Positions 18,787 to 27,979 of a stretch of DNA of 53,346 bases are shown one piece after another. Source of the DNA: Pseudomonas sp. (GTDB lineage: Bacteria > Pseudomonadota > Gammaproteobacteria > Pseudomonadales > Pseudomonadaceae); assembly GCA_030699825.1 (NCBI GenBank), contig JAUYKV010000051.1, forward strand, positions 1-53,346. The letters are read 5' to 3'. Under the pieces are notes generated by a model. It was not told the origin of the DNA. It ran no database searches and worked only from the letters and a program-made list of their open reading frames with translations. A program made the position numbers and the translations under genes. Numbering within the stretch: the first letter of the stretch is position 1; every line of letters starts with the position of its first letter.

Positions 18787-19457
18787 GGCAGACCCTGCCT
18801 GCCTGGCCGCGGGCCTATCGCCTGGTCTCCAGTGCCTTTCCGCCGATCTCGATATTCGAGGATGTACTGGATGCCGCCGACCTGGAGCAGGCCTTCCTGA
18901 TCGAAGGCCTGACCAACGACCGCCTGCGCGAAGAAGCCGGCCTGCTCGCTCACGTGGCCCCAGAAGACCGGGTCAGCGGCCCCGGCTCGTCACCGCTGAT
19001 GGCCGCCTTCACCCATGTCGGCGCGATCAGCCGCTTCACCGCGGGTCAGTACGGCGTCTACTACTGTGGCAACAGCCTGCACACCGCGGTGGCGGAAACC
19101 CGCTACCACCGCGAGCGCTTCCTGCGCGCGACCCGGGAGCCGAGCCTGGAGCTGACCCTGCGCGCCTACGTCTGCCGGGTGGTCAAGGCGCTGGACGACA
19201 TTCGCCAGGCGCACGAACACCTGCACGACCCGGACCCGGCCACCTACCCGATCGCCCAGCGTTTCGCCGCCGAACGGCGCCAGCAAGGTTCCTGGGGCCT
19301 GCTGTACCGTAGCGTGCGTCACCCCGCAGGCGAATGCGCCGCCCTGTTCCGCCCACCGGCAGCGAGCATTCCGCGCCAGGGCGTGCATTTGCGCTACGTC
19401 TGGGATGGCAAGCTGCAGCGGATTACCGACGTCTTCACCCTAAAAACCATCGCCTGA
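18783..19457 (+). CDS. RES-domain toxin (NAD-degrading family)
   Basis: This 224-residue RES protein starts at GTG 18783, inside the antitoxin stop. A longer in-frame upstream reading only overlaps the antitoxin and is not conserved-looking. The RES signature residues are visible: Arg in AYRLVS near the N-terminus, Glu in HTAVAETRYHRERF, and Ser in WGLLYRSVRHPAG. Studied RES toxins hydrolyse or phosphorolyse NAD+, causing growth arrest. It pairs with the upstream Xre antitoxin as a two-gene operon. It is complete and shows no obvious inactivation. Confidence 0.85.
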   Translation: MRQTLPAWPRAYRLVSSAFPPISIFEDVLDAADLEQAFLIEGLTNDRLREEAGLLAHVAPEDRVSGPGSSPLMAAFTHVGAISRFTAGQYGVYYCGNSLHTAVAETRYHRERFLRATREPSLELTLRAYVCRVVKALDDIRQAHEHLHDPDPATYPIAQRFAAERRQQGSWGLLYRSVRHPAGECAALFRPPAASIPRQGVHLRYVWDGKLQRITDVFTLKTIA

Positions 19458-19523
19458 ATGCCCGACACTCTGTAGTTCTCGGCAACTGTCTGCCTGATAC
19501 CGCCACTCGACCGGATCTCATCC

Positions 19524-20174
19524 ATGTTCAAGAAAAGCGCCAACGCCCTCCTCGCCACCTGGTTAACCGGCTTGATCGTCTTGCTGCCGCTGGCCCTGAG
19601 CCTGACGCTGCTGACTTGGCTGGTCGGCCTGTTGAACCGGGCAATCGGGCCGTCCAGCTATATCGGTCAGGTGTTTGCGGCCATGGGTCAGCCATTCGCC
19701 AGCAATGCCTACCTGGCGTACACCCTGGGTACGGCGGCGCTGCTGCTGGGCATCTATGCCCTGGGCCTGGGCGTACAACTCGGGCTGCGCCGCCCGCTGC
19801 AATGGCTGACCGACCTGACCCTGCGGCGCATTCCGCTGTTCGGCAAGCTGTACAACCTGGCGGATCGCTTTGTCGCCCTTCTGGAGAAAAAGGAAGGTGC
19901 CGACATCAATGCCATGAGCCCCGTCTGGTGCCTGTTCGGTGGTGACGGTGTCGCCGTGCTGGCGCTGATGCCCAGCTCGAATGTGATCGATATCGATGGC
20001 CGCAGCTATTACGCCGTGCTGGTGCCCACCGCGCCCATCCCCATCGGCGGCGGCCTGCTGTATGTGCCCGTGGAATGGGTCAAGCCAGCCAATATCGGCG
20101 TCGACGCCTTCACCAGTATCTACCTGTCCATGGGCATCAACCCACCGCCGCCGCCGAGGCCGCGCAAAGACTAG
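19524..20174 (+). CDS. DUF502 membrane protein
   Basis: This 216-residue protein has two strong hydrophobic segments near the N-terminus (about residues 8-38 and 62-85), followed by a soluble C-terminal domain with RRIPLFGKLYNLADRF and VLVPTAPIPIGGGLLYVPVE. These are the features of DUF502 proteins, whose function is unknown. The proline-rich tail ends GINPPPPPRPRKD. Its TAG stop is the first three bases of the MITE at 20172-20329, so the native C-terminus may have been altered by the insertion. Confidence 0.8.
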   Translation: MFKKSANALLATWLTGLIVLLPLALSLTLLTWLVGLLNRAIGPSSYIGQVFAAMGQPFASNAYLAYTLGTAALLLGIYALGLGVQLGLRRPLQWLTDLTLRRIPLFGKLYNLADRFVALLEKKEGADINAMSPVWCLFGGDGVAVLALMPSSNVIDIDGRSYYAVLVPTAPIPIGGGLLYVPVEWVKPANIGVDAFTSIYLSMGINPPPPPRPRKD

Positions 20175-20329
20175 TGTCGCGTCAAGCATGAAATGTCGGT
20201 TCAGCGCCGGGCTTGTGGGAGGGGCTTTAGCCGCGATTGACCTTGAAGGCGCTGAAAGATCGCGGCTAAAACGGATCGCCGCCCGCCCCCTTCTACGAAA
20301 AGTGGCAGATGATTCGTGACGCGACACTA
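20172..20329. mobile_element. 158-bp MITE with 13-bp inverted ends and 5-bp target duplication
   Basis: TAGTGTCGCGTCA (20172-20184) and TGACGCGACACTA (20317-20329) are perfect inverted ends. The 5 bp AAGAC occurs directly outside both ends (20167-20171 and 20330-20334), a clean target-site duplication. The interior carries a REP-type palindrome (GTGGGAGGGGCTTTAGCCGC with GATCGCGGCTAAA). It has no coding capacity. It lies between convergent genes, and its terminal TAG on each strand is the stop codon of each flanking gene. Confidence 0.75.
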
Positions 20330-21454
20330 AAGACTGCGCGCAATCACCAACCGTTGCACATCGCTGGTGCCTTCGTAGATCTGGCACACGCGCACGTCGC
20401 GGTAGATCCGCTCCAGCGGAAAGTCCTTGAGGTAGCCGTAGCCACCGAGGGTCTGCAGCGCCGCCGAGCAGACCCGTTCGGCCATCTCCGAGGCGAACAG
20501 CTTGGCCATCGAGGCCTCGGTCAGGCAGGCCATGCCGGCTTCGCGCAGGCTGGCGGCGTGATGAACCATCTGCCGTGCCACGGCGATCTGGGTGGCCATG
20601 TCGGCCAGACGAAAGGCCACCGCCTGGTGCTCGATGATCGGCTTGCCGAAGGTCACCCGCTCGTGGGCGTAGTCGCGCGCCGCTTCGAAGGCCGCGCGCG
20701 CCATGCCCACCGCCTGGGCGGCGATGCCGATGCGTCCGCCTTCCAGGTTGCCCAGGGCGATGCGATAGCCCTCGCCCTCCTCGCCCAAGCGCAGGCTGGC
20801 CGGCAGGCGCAGCTCGTCGAGCTGGATCTGGCAGGTGTCGGAAGCATGCTGGCCGAGCTTGTCCTCGACCCGCACCACCGAGTAGCCGGGCGTATCGGTG
20901 GGCACGATAAAGGCGCTGATGCCCTTCTTGCCGGCTTGCGGGTCGGTCACGGCGAAGACGATCACCATCCCGGCGTGGCTGCCGGAGGTGATGAACTGCT
21001 TGCTGCCGTTGAGCACATAGTGCTCGCCGTCGCGCCGGGCGCGAGTGCGCAGGTCGCTGGCATCCGAGCCGGCCTGGGGTTCGGTGAGGGCGAAGGCACC
21101 GAGCATCGCGCCCTCGGCCAGGGGCCTGAGGAAGCGCTGCTTCTGCTCCGCGCTGCCGTATTTGAGGATCGGCATGCAACCCACCGAGTTGTGCACGCTC
21201 ATGATGGTCGAGCAGGCGCCATCGCCGGCGGCGATTTCCTCCAGGGCCATGGCGTAGGCCAGGTGGCCGGTCTGCGCGCCGCCCCAGTCTTCCGCCACCA
21301 GCATGCCCATGAACCCCAACTGGCCCATCTCGGCGATGGCCTCGGCGGGGAAACGGTGCTCGCGGTCCCACTCGGCGGCAAAGGGTTTCAGCCGCTCCTG
21401 AGCGAACTGACGGGCCATGTCGCGGATTTGCACGTCTTGTTCTGAAGGAATCAT
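20327..21454 (-). CDS. Short/branched-chain acyl-CoA dehydrogenase (isoleucine-type module)
   Basis: This 375-residue FAD enzyme starts at ATG 21452-21454 ([20 protein letters not shown]); a longer upstream reading overlaps the thiolase. Motifs include [36 protein letters not shown], and the C-terminal [21 protein letters not shown] followed by [12 protein letters not shown] with the catalytic Glu in YEGT. It is the last gene of a minus-strand operon with thiolase, SDR and ligase. With that set it most likely oxidises 2-methylbutyryl-CoA, though short straight-chain substrates are possible. The stop TAG is supplied by the MITE end. Confidence 0.85.
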   Translation of the reverse strand: MIPSEQDVQIRDMARQFAQERLKPFAAEWDREHRFPAEAIAEMGQLGFMGMLVAEDWGGAQTGHLAYAMALEEIAAGDGACSTIMSVHNSVGCMPILKYGSAEQKQRFLRPLAEGAMLGAFALTEPQAGSDASDLRTRARRDGEHYVLNGSKQFITSGSHAGMVIVFAVTDPQAGKKGISAFIVPTDTPGYSVVRVEDKLGQHASDTCQIQLDELRLPASLRLGEEGEGYRIALGNLEGGRIGIAAQAVGMARAAFEAARDYAHERVTFGKPIIEHQAVAFRLADMATQIAVARQMVHHAASLREAGMACLTEASMAKLFASEMAERVCSAALQTLGGYGYLKDFPLERIYRDVRVCQIYEGTSDVQRLVIARSL

Positions 21455-21468
21455 GGGCCTCTCCCGGT

Positions 21469-22662
21469 TCAGTTGAGCAACTCGATGGCCATGGCCGTGG
21501 CTTCGCCGCCGCCGATGCACAGCGAGGCGACGCCGCGCTTGAGGTCGTACTGCTGCAGGGCGCTGAGCAGGGTCACCAGCACCCGCGCGCCGGACGCGCC
21601 GATCGGGTGGCCGAGGGCGCAGGCACCACCGTGCACATTGAGCTTGTCGTGGGGGATGTCGAGGTCGCGCATGGCCGCCATCGGCACCACGGCGAAGGCC
21701 TCGTTGACTTCGAACAGGTCGACCTGGCCGATTTCCCAGCCGGTGCGGATCATCAGGCGTTGCAGGGCGCCGACCGGGGCGGTGGCGAACAGGTTCGGCG
21801 CGTGGGCGAAAGTCGCGTGCCCGCGGATCGCCGCCAGCGGCGTCAGGCCGCGTTTCTCGGCCTCGGACAGACGCATCAGCAGCAGCGCCGCGGCGCCGTC
21901 GGAGATCGAACTGGCATTGGCCGCAGTCACGCTGCCGCCCTCACGGAAGGCCGGTTTGAGGGTCGGGATCTTGTCCGGGCGGGCCTTGGGTGGCTGCTCG
22001 TCGCTGGTGATGCGGCGCAGTTCGCGCCCGACCTTGGCCTCGACCGCGACTATCTCGCTGGCGAAGCGGCCATCGGTCATGGCCTGCTGGGCACGGCTCA
22101 GCGAGGCGATGGCGAAGGCGTCCTGCTGCTCGCGGCTGAAGCCATAAGCCTGGGCGCAGTCCTCGGCAAAGGTGCCCATCAGCCGGCCCTTGTCGTAGGC
22201 ATCTTCCAGGCCGTCGAGGAACATATGGTCGAGCATCCGCCCGTGGCCCATGCGGTAGCCGCTGCGCGCGCGCTCCAGCAGATAGGGCGCATTGGACATG
22301 CTCTCCATGCCGCCGGCTACCACCACCTCGGCGCTGCCGGCCAGCAGCAGGTCATGGCCGAACATCGCCGCCTTCATCCCCGAGCCGCACATCTTGTTCA
22401 CCGTCGAGCACACCGTGCCCTGGCTCAGGCCCGCGCCCAGCGCCGCCTGCCGCGCCGGGGCCTGACCCTGGCCGGCCTGCAGCACGCAGCCCATGATCAC
22501 CTCGTCCACCGCGTCGCTGGCCAGGCCGGCGCGCTCGAGGGTGGCGCGGATGGCTGCGGCGCCCAACTGCGCGGCGGTAACCTCCTTGAAGTCGCCGAGG
22601 AAGCCGCCCATTGGTGTGCGTGCGGCGCTGACAATGACTACCGGATCCTGTTGCTTGCTCAT
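21469..22662 (-). CDS. Thiolase (acetyl-CoA acyltransferase)
   Basis: This 397-residue thiolase starts at ATG 22660-22662 ([20 protein letters not shown]). The nucleophilic Cys is in the MCGSGMKA motif near residue 90 ([19 protein letters not shown]). The other active-site blocks are [30 protein letters not shown] and [15 protein letters not shown]. It probably cleaves 2-methylacetoacetyl-CoA to propionyl-CoA and acetyl-CoA in the isoleucine branch, judging by its neighbours; acetoacetyl-CoA is also possible. It is 14 nt upstream of the acyl-CoA dehydrogenase gene. Confidence 0.85.
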   Translation of the reverse strand: MSKQQDPVVIVSAARTPMGGFLGDFKEVTAAQLGAAAIRATLERAGLASDAVDEVIMGCVLQAGQGQAPARQAALGAGLSQGTVCSTVNKMCGSGMKAAMFGHDLLLAGSAEVVVAGGMESMSNAPYLLERARSGYRMGHGRMLDHMFLDGLEDAYDKGRLMGTFAEDCAQAYGFSREQQDAFAIASLSRAQQAMTDGRFASEIVAVEAKVGRELRRITSDEQPPKARPDKIPTLKPAFREGGSVTAANASSISDGAAALLLMRLSEAEKRGLTPLAAIRGHATFAHAPNLFATAPVGALQRLMIRTGWEIGQVDLFEVNEAFAVVPMAAMRDLDIPHDKLNVHGGACALGHPIGASGARVLVTLLSALQQYDLKRGVASLCIGGGEATAMAIELLN

Positions 22663-22759
22663 CTTTGTTGCCCTCATCGCCGGGTTTCGCTGCGCGATAC
22701 CCGATCTGTCTATGGCCCGATAACTAGCACTATCGAACCCTTACCTTAGTTTGACCATT

Positions 22760-23527
22760 TTATTTCGCCGCCATGCGCAAGGCGCCATCCAGACGGATGA
22801 CCTCGCCATTGAGCATGGGGTTCTCGATGATGTGCCGCACCAGCGCGGCGTATTCATCCGGGCGGCCCAGGCGCGGCGGGAACGGCACGTTGGCGGCCAG
22901 CGAATCGCGCACCTCCTGCGGCATGCCGGCCATCATCGGCGTCTCGAAGATGCCCGGGGCGATGCACATCACGCGGATCCCCGAACGCGCCAGATCACGC
23001 GCCGCCGGCAGGGTCAGGGCAGCCACGCCGCCCTTGGAGGCGGCGTAGGCGGCCTGGCCCATCTGCCCGTCGAAGGCGGCGACCGACGCAGTGTTAACGA
23101 TCACCCCGCGCTCGCCCTCCTCGTTCGGCTCGCCCTGGGCCATGGCCTCGGCGGCCAGGCGCAGCATGTTGAAGCTGCCGACCAGGTTGATCTGGATCAC
23201 CCTGCTGAAGCTGTCCAGGCCATGGGCGCCATTGCGCCCCAGGACCTTCTCCGCTGGCGCCACCCCTGCGCAGTTGATCAGCCCGTGCAGGCCGCCAAAG
23301 GCCTGCAGCGCCGTAGCCACCGCACGGCGGCCGTCCTCCTCGCGAGTGATGTCGGTGTGCACGAAGTGGGCATTGGCGCCCAGCTCTTCGGCGCGGGCCG
23401 CGCCGGCCTCGGCGTTGATGTCAGCCAGCAGTACCTTGGCGCCCTGCCCGATCAGCGCCCGGGCGGTGGCCAGACCCAGGCCGGAACTGGCGCCCGTGAT
23501 TAGAAATACCCGGTCTTCGATACGCAT
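22760..23527 (-). CDS. SDR 3-hydroxyacyl-CoA dehydrogenase (HSD10-like)
   Basis: This 255-residue short-chain dehydrogenase starts at ATG 23525-23527 ([20 protein letters not shown]). The NAD-binding TGASSGLG is at residues 11-18 and DINAEAG follows the second strand, suggesting NAD preference. The catalytic Ser and Tyr-x-x-x-Lys are in [21 protein letters not shown]. The sequence pattern, including [15 protein letters not shown] and [10 protein letters not shown], is that of 17-beta-HSD10 / 2-methyl-3-hydroxybutyryl-CoA dehydrogenases. With the thiolase and dehydrogenase it completes most of the isoleucine branch. The hydratase step is not in this operon; the enoyl-CoA hydratase at 31335 could supply it. 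Confidence 0.85.
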   Translation of the reverse strand: MRIEDRVFLITGASSGLGLATARALIGQGAKVLLADINAEAGAARAEELGANAHFVHTDITREEDGRRAVATALQAFGGLHGLINCAGVAPAEKVLGRNGAHGLDSFSRVIQINLVGSFNMLRLAAEAMAQGEPNEEGERGVIVNTASVAAFDGQMGQAAYAASKGGVAALTLPAARDLARSGIRVMCIAPGIFETPMMAGMPQEVRDSLAANVPFPPRLGRPDEYAALVRHIIENPMLNGEVIRLDGALRMAAK

Positions 23528-23543
23528 GCTTGTGGTTCCTTGT

Positions 23544-25193
23544 TCAGTTAACGCCCACCTGGGCCTTGGCGATTTCCTGGTTGCGCAGGAGAAAGCGCTG
23601 GATCTTGCCGCTGGGCGTCTTTGGCAGTTCATCGACGAACTCGACTTCGCGCGGGTAGGCATGCGCCGACAGGCGCTTGCGCACATGCAGTTTGAGTTCC
23701 TCAGCCAGTGCGGCGTCAGCGCGAAACTGCGGCTGCAGAACGACGAAGGCCTTGACCAGTTCGGTGCGCTCCGGGTCCGGCTTGCCGATCACCGCCGCCT
23801 CGATTACCGCCGGATGCTCGATCAGCGCGCTCTCCACGTCGAACGGGCCGACCCGGTAGCCGGAGGTGGTGATCACGTCGTCGCTGCGACCGACGAAGCT
23901 GATGCTGCCGTCCTCGTTCAGTTCGACGGTGTCGCCACTGAGGTAGTAGTCGCCGACGAAGGCGCGGGTTTCCATCCCCTGATAACCGGGGAACCAGAAC
24001 AATGGCGAACCCGGCCGGTCAAGCGCGAGGATGCCCGGTTGGCCGGGCGGCAGCTCGCGATTCTGTTCGTCCAGCACCACCACACGGTGCCCGGGAATGG
24101 CGAAACCGGCAGCGCCGATACGCACCGGATGGGCCAGCGCATGATGATTGCACAGCACCATACCCAGTTCGGTCTGGCCGTAGTGGTCGTGGATGCAGGT
24201 GTCCAGGCCGTCGGCGAACCAGCGGATCACCTCCGGGCTCAGCGGCTCGCCGGCGCTGCTGACCGCGCGCAGGCGCCCGCGGAGCACCGGCTCGACCTGC
24301 GGCTTGGCGGCCAGCAGCATGCGGAAGGCAGTGGGCGAACCGGCCAGGTTGCTGATGGCGTACTTGCGGATGATCCGGCAGGTGCTCTCCACCGTGAACG
24401 ACCCTTCGTAGAAAGTGGTCGGGTGGCCCATGGCCAACGGGCCGGTCACTGCATAGTAGAGGCCATAGGCCCAGCCGGGATCGGCCAGGTTCCAGAACGC
24501 GTCTTCGGGGCGCAGGTCGACCGCCTCGCGCATATAGCCGACGAAGGCCAGGATCGCCTTGAGCGGCACCGATACCGGCTTGGCCAGCCCGGTGGTGCCG
24601 GAAGTGAACATCATCAGGAAGGGATCTTCGGCCGAGCGCAGCACCGGTTCGAACTCGGCCGAGTGGCGCTCCAGTTCGGCCCAGAAACTGCAATCACCGC
24701 GCTGGATGCCCTGGCCCTTGGCGCCCGCGACGGTGACGAGCAGCGGCGTACCCTCGACCTCGTCGAGTTTGCCGCGGTTGGCCGCGTCGGTCACCACAAC
24801 CTTGGCAGCGGAACCCTGCAAGCGGTGCTCGATGGCCTTGGGGCCGAACGCGGTGAACAGCGGCTGGTACACCGCGCCCAGGCGCCAGGTCCCGAGGATG
24901 GTGATCAGCAGCTCGACGTTGCGCGGCAGCATGCCCGCCACGCAATCGCCGGGACGCACGCCCTGGGCCTGGAGGAAGTTGGCGAAACGCGCCGCCTGCT
25001 CCTGTAGTTCGCAGAAGGTGTAGCTGGCGCTGCTGCCGTCGCGGCCTTCCCAGAACAGCGCGATGCGCCCCGGTAAGGCATGCCGGTCGCAGCATTCGAC
25101 ACAGGCGTTGAGGGCGTCGAGGGAACCGGCCAGGGTGGTGACGGCCGTGCTGGGCAGATCGAAGTCGCGGGCAGCGCTCAGGTAATCCTGCAT
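23544..25193 (-). CDS. AMP-forming acyl-CoA ligase (isoleucine-type module)
   Basis: This 549-residue ANL-superfamily enzyme starts at ATG 25191-25193 ([16 protein letters not shown]); the longer upstream reading has no family resemblance. It resembles ACSM-type short/medium-chain acyl-CoA synthetases: [69 protein letters not shown], and the C-terminal Lys in [16 protein letters not shown]. The phosphate loop is odd: TSGTTG is followed by LAKPV where most ligases have xPKG. I infer a role in activating a free branched acid such as 2-methylbutyrate. An Hfq/Crc-type motif precedes it. It is 16 nt upstream of the SDR gene. Confidence 0.85.
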   Translation of the reverse strand: MQDYLSAARDFDLPSTAVTTLAGSLDALNACVECCDRHALPGRIALFWEGRDGSSASYTFCELQEQAARFANFLQAQGVRPGDCVAGMLPRNVELLITILGTWRLGAVYQPLFTAFGPKAIEHRLQGSAAKVVVTDAANRGKLDEVEGTPLLVTVAGAKGQGIQRGDCSFWAELERHSAEFEPVLRSAEDPFLMMFTSGTTGLAKPVSVPLKAILAFVGYMREAVDLRPEDAFWNLADPGWAYGLYYAVTGPLAMGHPTTFYEGSFTVESTCRIIRKYAISNLAGSPTAFRMLLAAKPQVEPVLRGRLRAVSSAGEPLSPEVIRWFADGLDTCIHDHYGQTELGMVLCNHHALAHPVRIGAAGFAIPGHRVVVLDEQNRELPPGQPGILALDRPGSPLFWFPGYQGMETRAFVGDYYLSGDTVELNEDGSISFVGRSDDVITTSGYRVGPFDVESALIEHPAVIEAAVIGKPDPERTELVKAFVVLQPQFRADAALAEELKLHVRKRLSAHAYPREVEFVDELPKTPSGKIQRFLLRNQEIAKAQVGVN

Positions 25194-25209
25194 GTCGGTG
25201 ACTCTCGGT

Positions 25210-25217
25210 TTGTTGTT
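25210..25217 (-). promoter_or_regulatory. Hfq/Crc-type motif before the ligase
   Basis: The minus strand reads ACAACAACAAAC, containing AACAACAA (AAnAAnAA), 17 nt upstream of the ligase ATG. This is consistent with catabolite repression of the isoleucine-type operon. Confidence 0.5.
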
Positions 25218-25296
25218 GTCCCGGAATAGTCGCGGCGCAAGCTGGCGGCGACAATGTCGACAGACGTCTATTGGCCTGAGCGATTTGGACAACCGC

Positions 25297-26334
25297 TTAG
25301 ACCGGGGGCTGCTGCTCGGGATGCATCAGCGCGCGGTACTGCCCCGGAGTGGTACCGGTCCACTTCTTGAACGCCTTGTAGAAGGCACTGCTGTCGGCAA
25401 AACCCAGCTCGAAGGCCAGCTCGGTGAAGTTGCCCTCACCGCTGTCCAACCGGGCGATGGCCTGGTCGCGCCGCACCTGGTCCTTGAGCCCCTGAAAGGA
25501 CTGGCCTTCCTGGGCCAACTTGCGCCGCAAGGTCGAGGGCGCCATGAAGAAGTGGCTGGCGAGCGCCTCGAAATCTGGCCAACGCTCGACCTTGAGGCTG
25601 CGCAGGTAGACCTTGATCCGCGCCGCATGGCTGCGCGGATCACGGTAACGCACCAGGATGTTGGCCGGCGCGCCGGCGAGGAAACGCTTGAGCTCATGCT
25701 CGCTGCGACGCGGCGGTTGTTCCAGGCACTCGGCATTGAACAGCAGGCGACTGCGCGGCCGGGCGAAGCGCAGGTTGCTGCTGAACATCACCCGGTAATC
25801 TTCGAGATAGTCCGGCGCCTGGCAGTGCAACTCGACCGCAAGGATCGGGATACGTCGTCCCGCCAGCCAACAGGCCAGGCCATGCACGATCATCCACAGG
25901 GTGAAACAGCCGAAGGCGCGGCAGGCATGCCCCACAGGCTCTTCGATGACGATCGCCGCCATCCCGCCCTGGCACTCCAGACGGGGGGTCAGGCCATCGA
26001 ACACCAGGCCGAGAAACGCCAGCGCAGTGTCCAGGGCAGCACCCAGATTCGGCTCGCGCGATGCGGCGCGGGCCATGAAAGCATAGCTGCCGGGCTTCAT
26101 CCGCCGCGGGTTCATGCCGAAGAACTCGTCGTCCATCGCCTTGGCCAGCGCCAGCCACAGCCGTGCATAGGTCTGCGCGGAGACCCGCGCATAAGGCTTG
26201 TTGAGCAATTCCGGGGCGATCCCGGCCTGGACCAGCAGCGCGTCGCAGTCCTGACCCTGGGCGCGCCATTGCTGCAGGGCCTCGCCGACCAGGCGCACGG
26301 AGATGGTGCCCTTCTCGACCGCAGTCGCCGTCAT
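25297..26334 (-). CDS. AraC-family transcriptional regulator
   Basis: This protein of about 345 residues has an N-terminal ligand/dimer domain of the Arabinose_bd type (SAQTYARLWLALAKAMDDEF and GSYAFMARAASREPNLGAAL) and a C-terminal AraC double HTH (MAPSTLRRKLAQEGQSFQGL and FTELAFELGFADSSAFYKAF). I prefer ATG 26332-26334 over the GTG two codons upstream. It is 103 nt upstream of the ligase gene and probably regulates that operon. It begins only 22 nt after the relic ligase ORF at 26357-26542, so it may be expressed from the LiuR-type promoter of that relic. Confidence 0.85.
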   Translation of the reverse strand: MTATAVEKGTISVRLVGEALQQWRAQGQDCDALLVQAGIAPELLNKPYARVSAQTYARLWLALAKAMDDEFFGMNPRRMKPGSYAFMARAASREPNLGAALDTALAFLGLVFDGLTPRLECQGGMAAIVIEEPVGHACRAFGCFTLWMIVHGLACWLAGRRIPILAVELHCQAPDYLEDYRVMFSSNLRFARPRSRLLFNAECLEQPPRRSEHELKRFLAGAPANILVRYRDPRSHAARIKVYLRSLKVERWPDFEALASHFFMAPSTLRRKLAQEGQSFQGLKDQVRRDQAIARLDSGEGNFTELAFELGFADSSAFYKAFKKWTGTTPGQYRALMHPEQQPPV

Positions 26335-26356
26335 GCCCACTGCATGCCCGGTATGA

Positions 26357-26542
26357 TCATCTGGCGCCCTGCTCCCGCTCCGCGAGCATCAGTTCACGCA
26401 TGCTGTAGTGCAGGTTCTGCTGGCGCACGATCAGAGCCTCGCGCTCGGCGAAGCGCGCCACCGACCGATCGAACGCCTGGCCGATGGTCATGACCAGCAG
26501 AGCCTTGTCCTGCGGGCCGCAGGTATAGCTGGAGTGAATCAT
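26357..26542 (-). pseudogene. N-terminal relic of an acyl-CoA ligase
   Basis: The 61-codon frame reads MIHSSYTCGPQDKALLVMTI then GQAFDRSVARFAEREALIVR. It lines up with the first 55 or so residues of the intact ligase at 44198-45880 ([40 protein letters not shown]). Similarity then stops and the frame ends at a TGA, so the catalytic domains are absent. The relic keeps a ribosome binding site (AAGGGAA) and a LiuR-type operator about 73 nt upstream, the same architecture as the intact paralogue. It now works at most as a leader ORF in front of the AraC gene. Confidence 0.8.
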
Positions 26543-26614
26543 GGCGTTCCCTTCTTGAGCTTGTAGTGGGGTGGCCTAGAGAGCTTAAAAACCAGGCGAG
26601 CACCCAGCCCTACC

Positions 26615-26630
26615 ATTACGTTAACGGCAA
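26615..26630. promoter_or_regulatory. LiuR-type operator before the relic/AraC gene
   Basis: ATTACGTTAACGGCAA matches 13 of 16 positions of the palindrome TTTACGTTAACGTAAA found in perfect form at 45965-45982. It lies 73 nt upstream of the relic ATG, which implies LiuR control of the AraC gene and possibly the isoleucine-type operon. It is the weakest of the four copies. The rest of the 26543-26780 gap shows no gene. Confidence 0.5.
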
Positions 26631-26780
26631 GCTATATCAAGTCTGAGCCGGCCGTCCAGTCACCTATTGGGCGCATGGATCAAACGCCCGCACCGACTCC
26701 GGATGCTCGCGCCGCTGCCCATGGCGCAAGGGCGCAGCGCCGCCAGAGTCGCGGCGCTTGGGCTGCCGGACCCCGCAGGC

Positions 26781-27731
26781 TCAGTCCATGGCCAGGTAGT
26801 GCATATCGGTCGACTCGCCCATCAGCAGAGGACGATTGAGGTCTGCACAGGCGCGCAGGTATTCGGCAGCCAGCGTCACGCGCTTGAGCTTGCGCAGGTC
26901 TTCGCTGTAGGACAGCCAGAACTGGCGAATGATGTCGACCTGATCCGGCAACACTTCGCACAGGCGCGGATCCGGCCCGGCCAGGAAGCTCGGCAGAATG
27001 GCCATGGCCCGTCCCTGCAGGGTGGCGTGGTACTGGGCAATCACACTGGTGCTACGCAGGTGGCTGATAGCGCCGGGTAGCAGGTCGTTGAGGTAGAGCA
27101 ACCTGGAACTGAAGGCCAGGTCGTCGACGTAGGTGACGAAGGGGTGTTCAGCCAGGTCCTCACGCGTGTGGATCGGCGCATGGCTGGCCAGGTAGCCGGG
27201 CGTGGCGTAAATGCGCAGGCGATAGTCGCATAGCTTGGAGCAGACGTAGGGTCCGCGCTCCGGGCGCTCCAGGGTGATGGCGATATCCGCCTCGCGCCGT
27301 GACAGGCTGACGAAGTGCGGCACCGGCAGGATGTCCAGGGAGATGTGCGGGTAGCGCTCGAGGAAGCCACTCATCTGCGCGCTGACAAACCAGCAGCCGA
27401 ACGCTTCGGTGCTGGCGATGCGCAGGTGTCCGGAAAGCCCCAGGCGGGTGCCGGACACTTGTTCGCAGGCAGCCAGCAAGGTGCTTTCCAGGGTTTCCGC
27501 GTAGCCCAGCAGGCGCTGGCCCTCAACGGTCAGGACAAAGCCGGTCGAGCGCGATTTCTCGAACAACAGCGCCCCGAGGCTCTGCTCCAGGGTGCGGATA
27601 CGTCGCGACACCGTGGTGTAGTCCACCCCCAGGCGCCGGGCCGCCGCACTGGCGGTGCGGGTACGCGCCACTTCGAGAAAGAAACGCAGGTCGTCCCAAT
27701 TGAGCTTGTCGTTAACCGTATTTTTTTGCAT
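26781..27731 (-). CDS. LysR-family transcriptional regulator (valine-type module)
   Basis: This 316-residue LysR protein starts at ATG 27729-27731 (MQKNTVNDKLNWDDLRFFLE); a longer reading adds 15 unconserved residues. The HTH is SAAARRLGVDYTTVSRRIRT, followed by a linker helix and effector-binding domain (DIAITLERPERGPYVCSKLC). It is divergent from the ligase-mmsA-mmsB operon starting at 27980 and is the likely regulator of it. This differs from P. aeruginosa, where the adjacent regulator of mmsAB is the AraC-type MmsR. The start codon sits inside a TGCATATGCA palindrome. Confidence 0.85.
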   Translation of the reverse strand: MQKNTVNDKLNWDDLRFFLEVARTRTASAAARRLGVDYTTVSRRIRTLEQSLGALLFEKSRSTGFVLTVEGQRLLGYAETLESTLLAACEQVSGTRLGLSGHLRIASTEAFGCWFVSAQMSGFLERYPHISLDILPVPHFVSLSRREADIAITLERPERGPYVCSKLCDYRLRIYATPGYLASHAPIHTREDLAEHPFVTYVDDLAFSSRLLYLNDLLPGAISHLRSTSVIAQYHATLQGRAMAILPSFLAGPDPRLCEVLPDQVDIIRQFWLSYSEDLRKLKRVTLAAEYLRACADLNRPLLMGESTDMHYLAMD

Positions 27732-27870
27732 ATGCACTCGACTCTTTTTAAGAGTGGCCACCGTAAATATGCACACATATACCTCTAGCCAGCCGTCTTG
27801 GCGATACCAAGCCGCTGTATGCCGGGCAGGCTGAGCCTCACCAAGCAGTACATTTTTGCATATCCATTCG
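27723..27870. promoter_or_regulatory. Direct-repeat motif pair in the LysR/ligase divergent promoter
   Basis: TTTTTGCATATGCACTCG (27723-27740) and TTTTTGCATATCCATTCG (27853-27870) match at 16 of 18 positions and are exactly 130 bp apart. The first copy covers the LysR start codon. A hairpin ACTCTT-TTT-AAGAGT follows it at 27740-27754. A TATACT-like -10 lies near 27906-27911. The pair could be binding sites of the LysR protein. Confidence 0.4.
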
Positions 27871-27956
27871 GTTTATTTGCGCCTTCTTACTGCGCAAACG
27901 CCTATCTATACTCATCCCACAAGCCTGATCGAGCTGGGCATCAGGCCAGTCCCTAC

Positions 27957-27968
27957 AACAACAAAACA
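27957..27968 (+). promoter_or_regulatory. Hfq/Crc-type motif before the valine-module ligase
   Basis: AACAACAAAACA, containing a perfect AAnAAnAA, lies 12-23 nt upstream of the ATG at 27980 and just before the ribosome binding site. Hfq/Crc bound here would block translation of the first gene of the operon. Confidence 0.55.
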
Positions 27969-27979
27969 GGGCCAGAATA

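Noticed and set aside
22663..22759. Search for a LiuR-type site between thiolase and SDR genes
   Set aside because: No copy of the TTACGTNNACG core is present here, so this gap is treated as internal to the operon.
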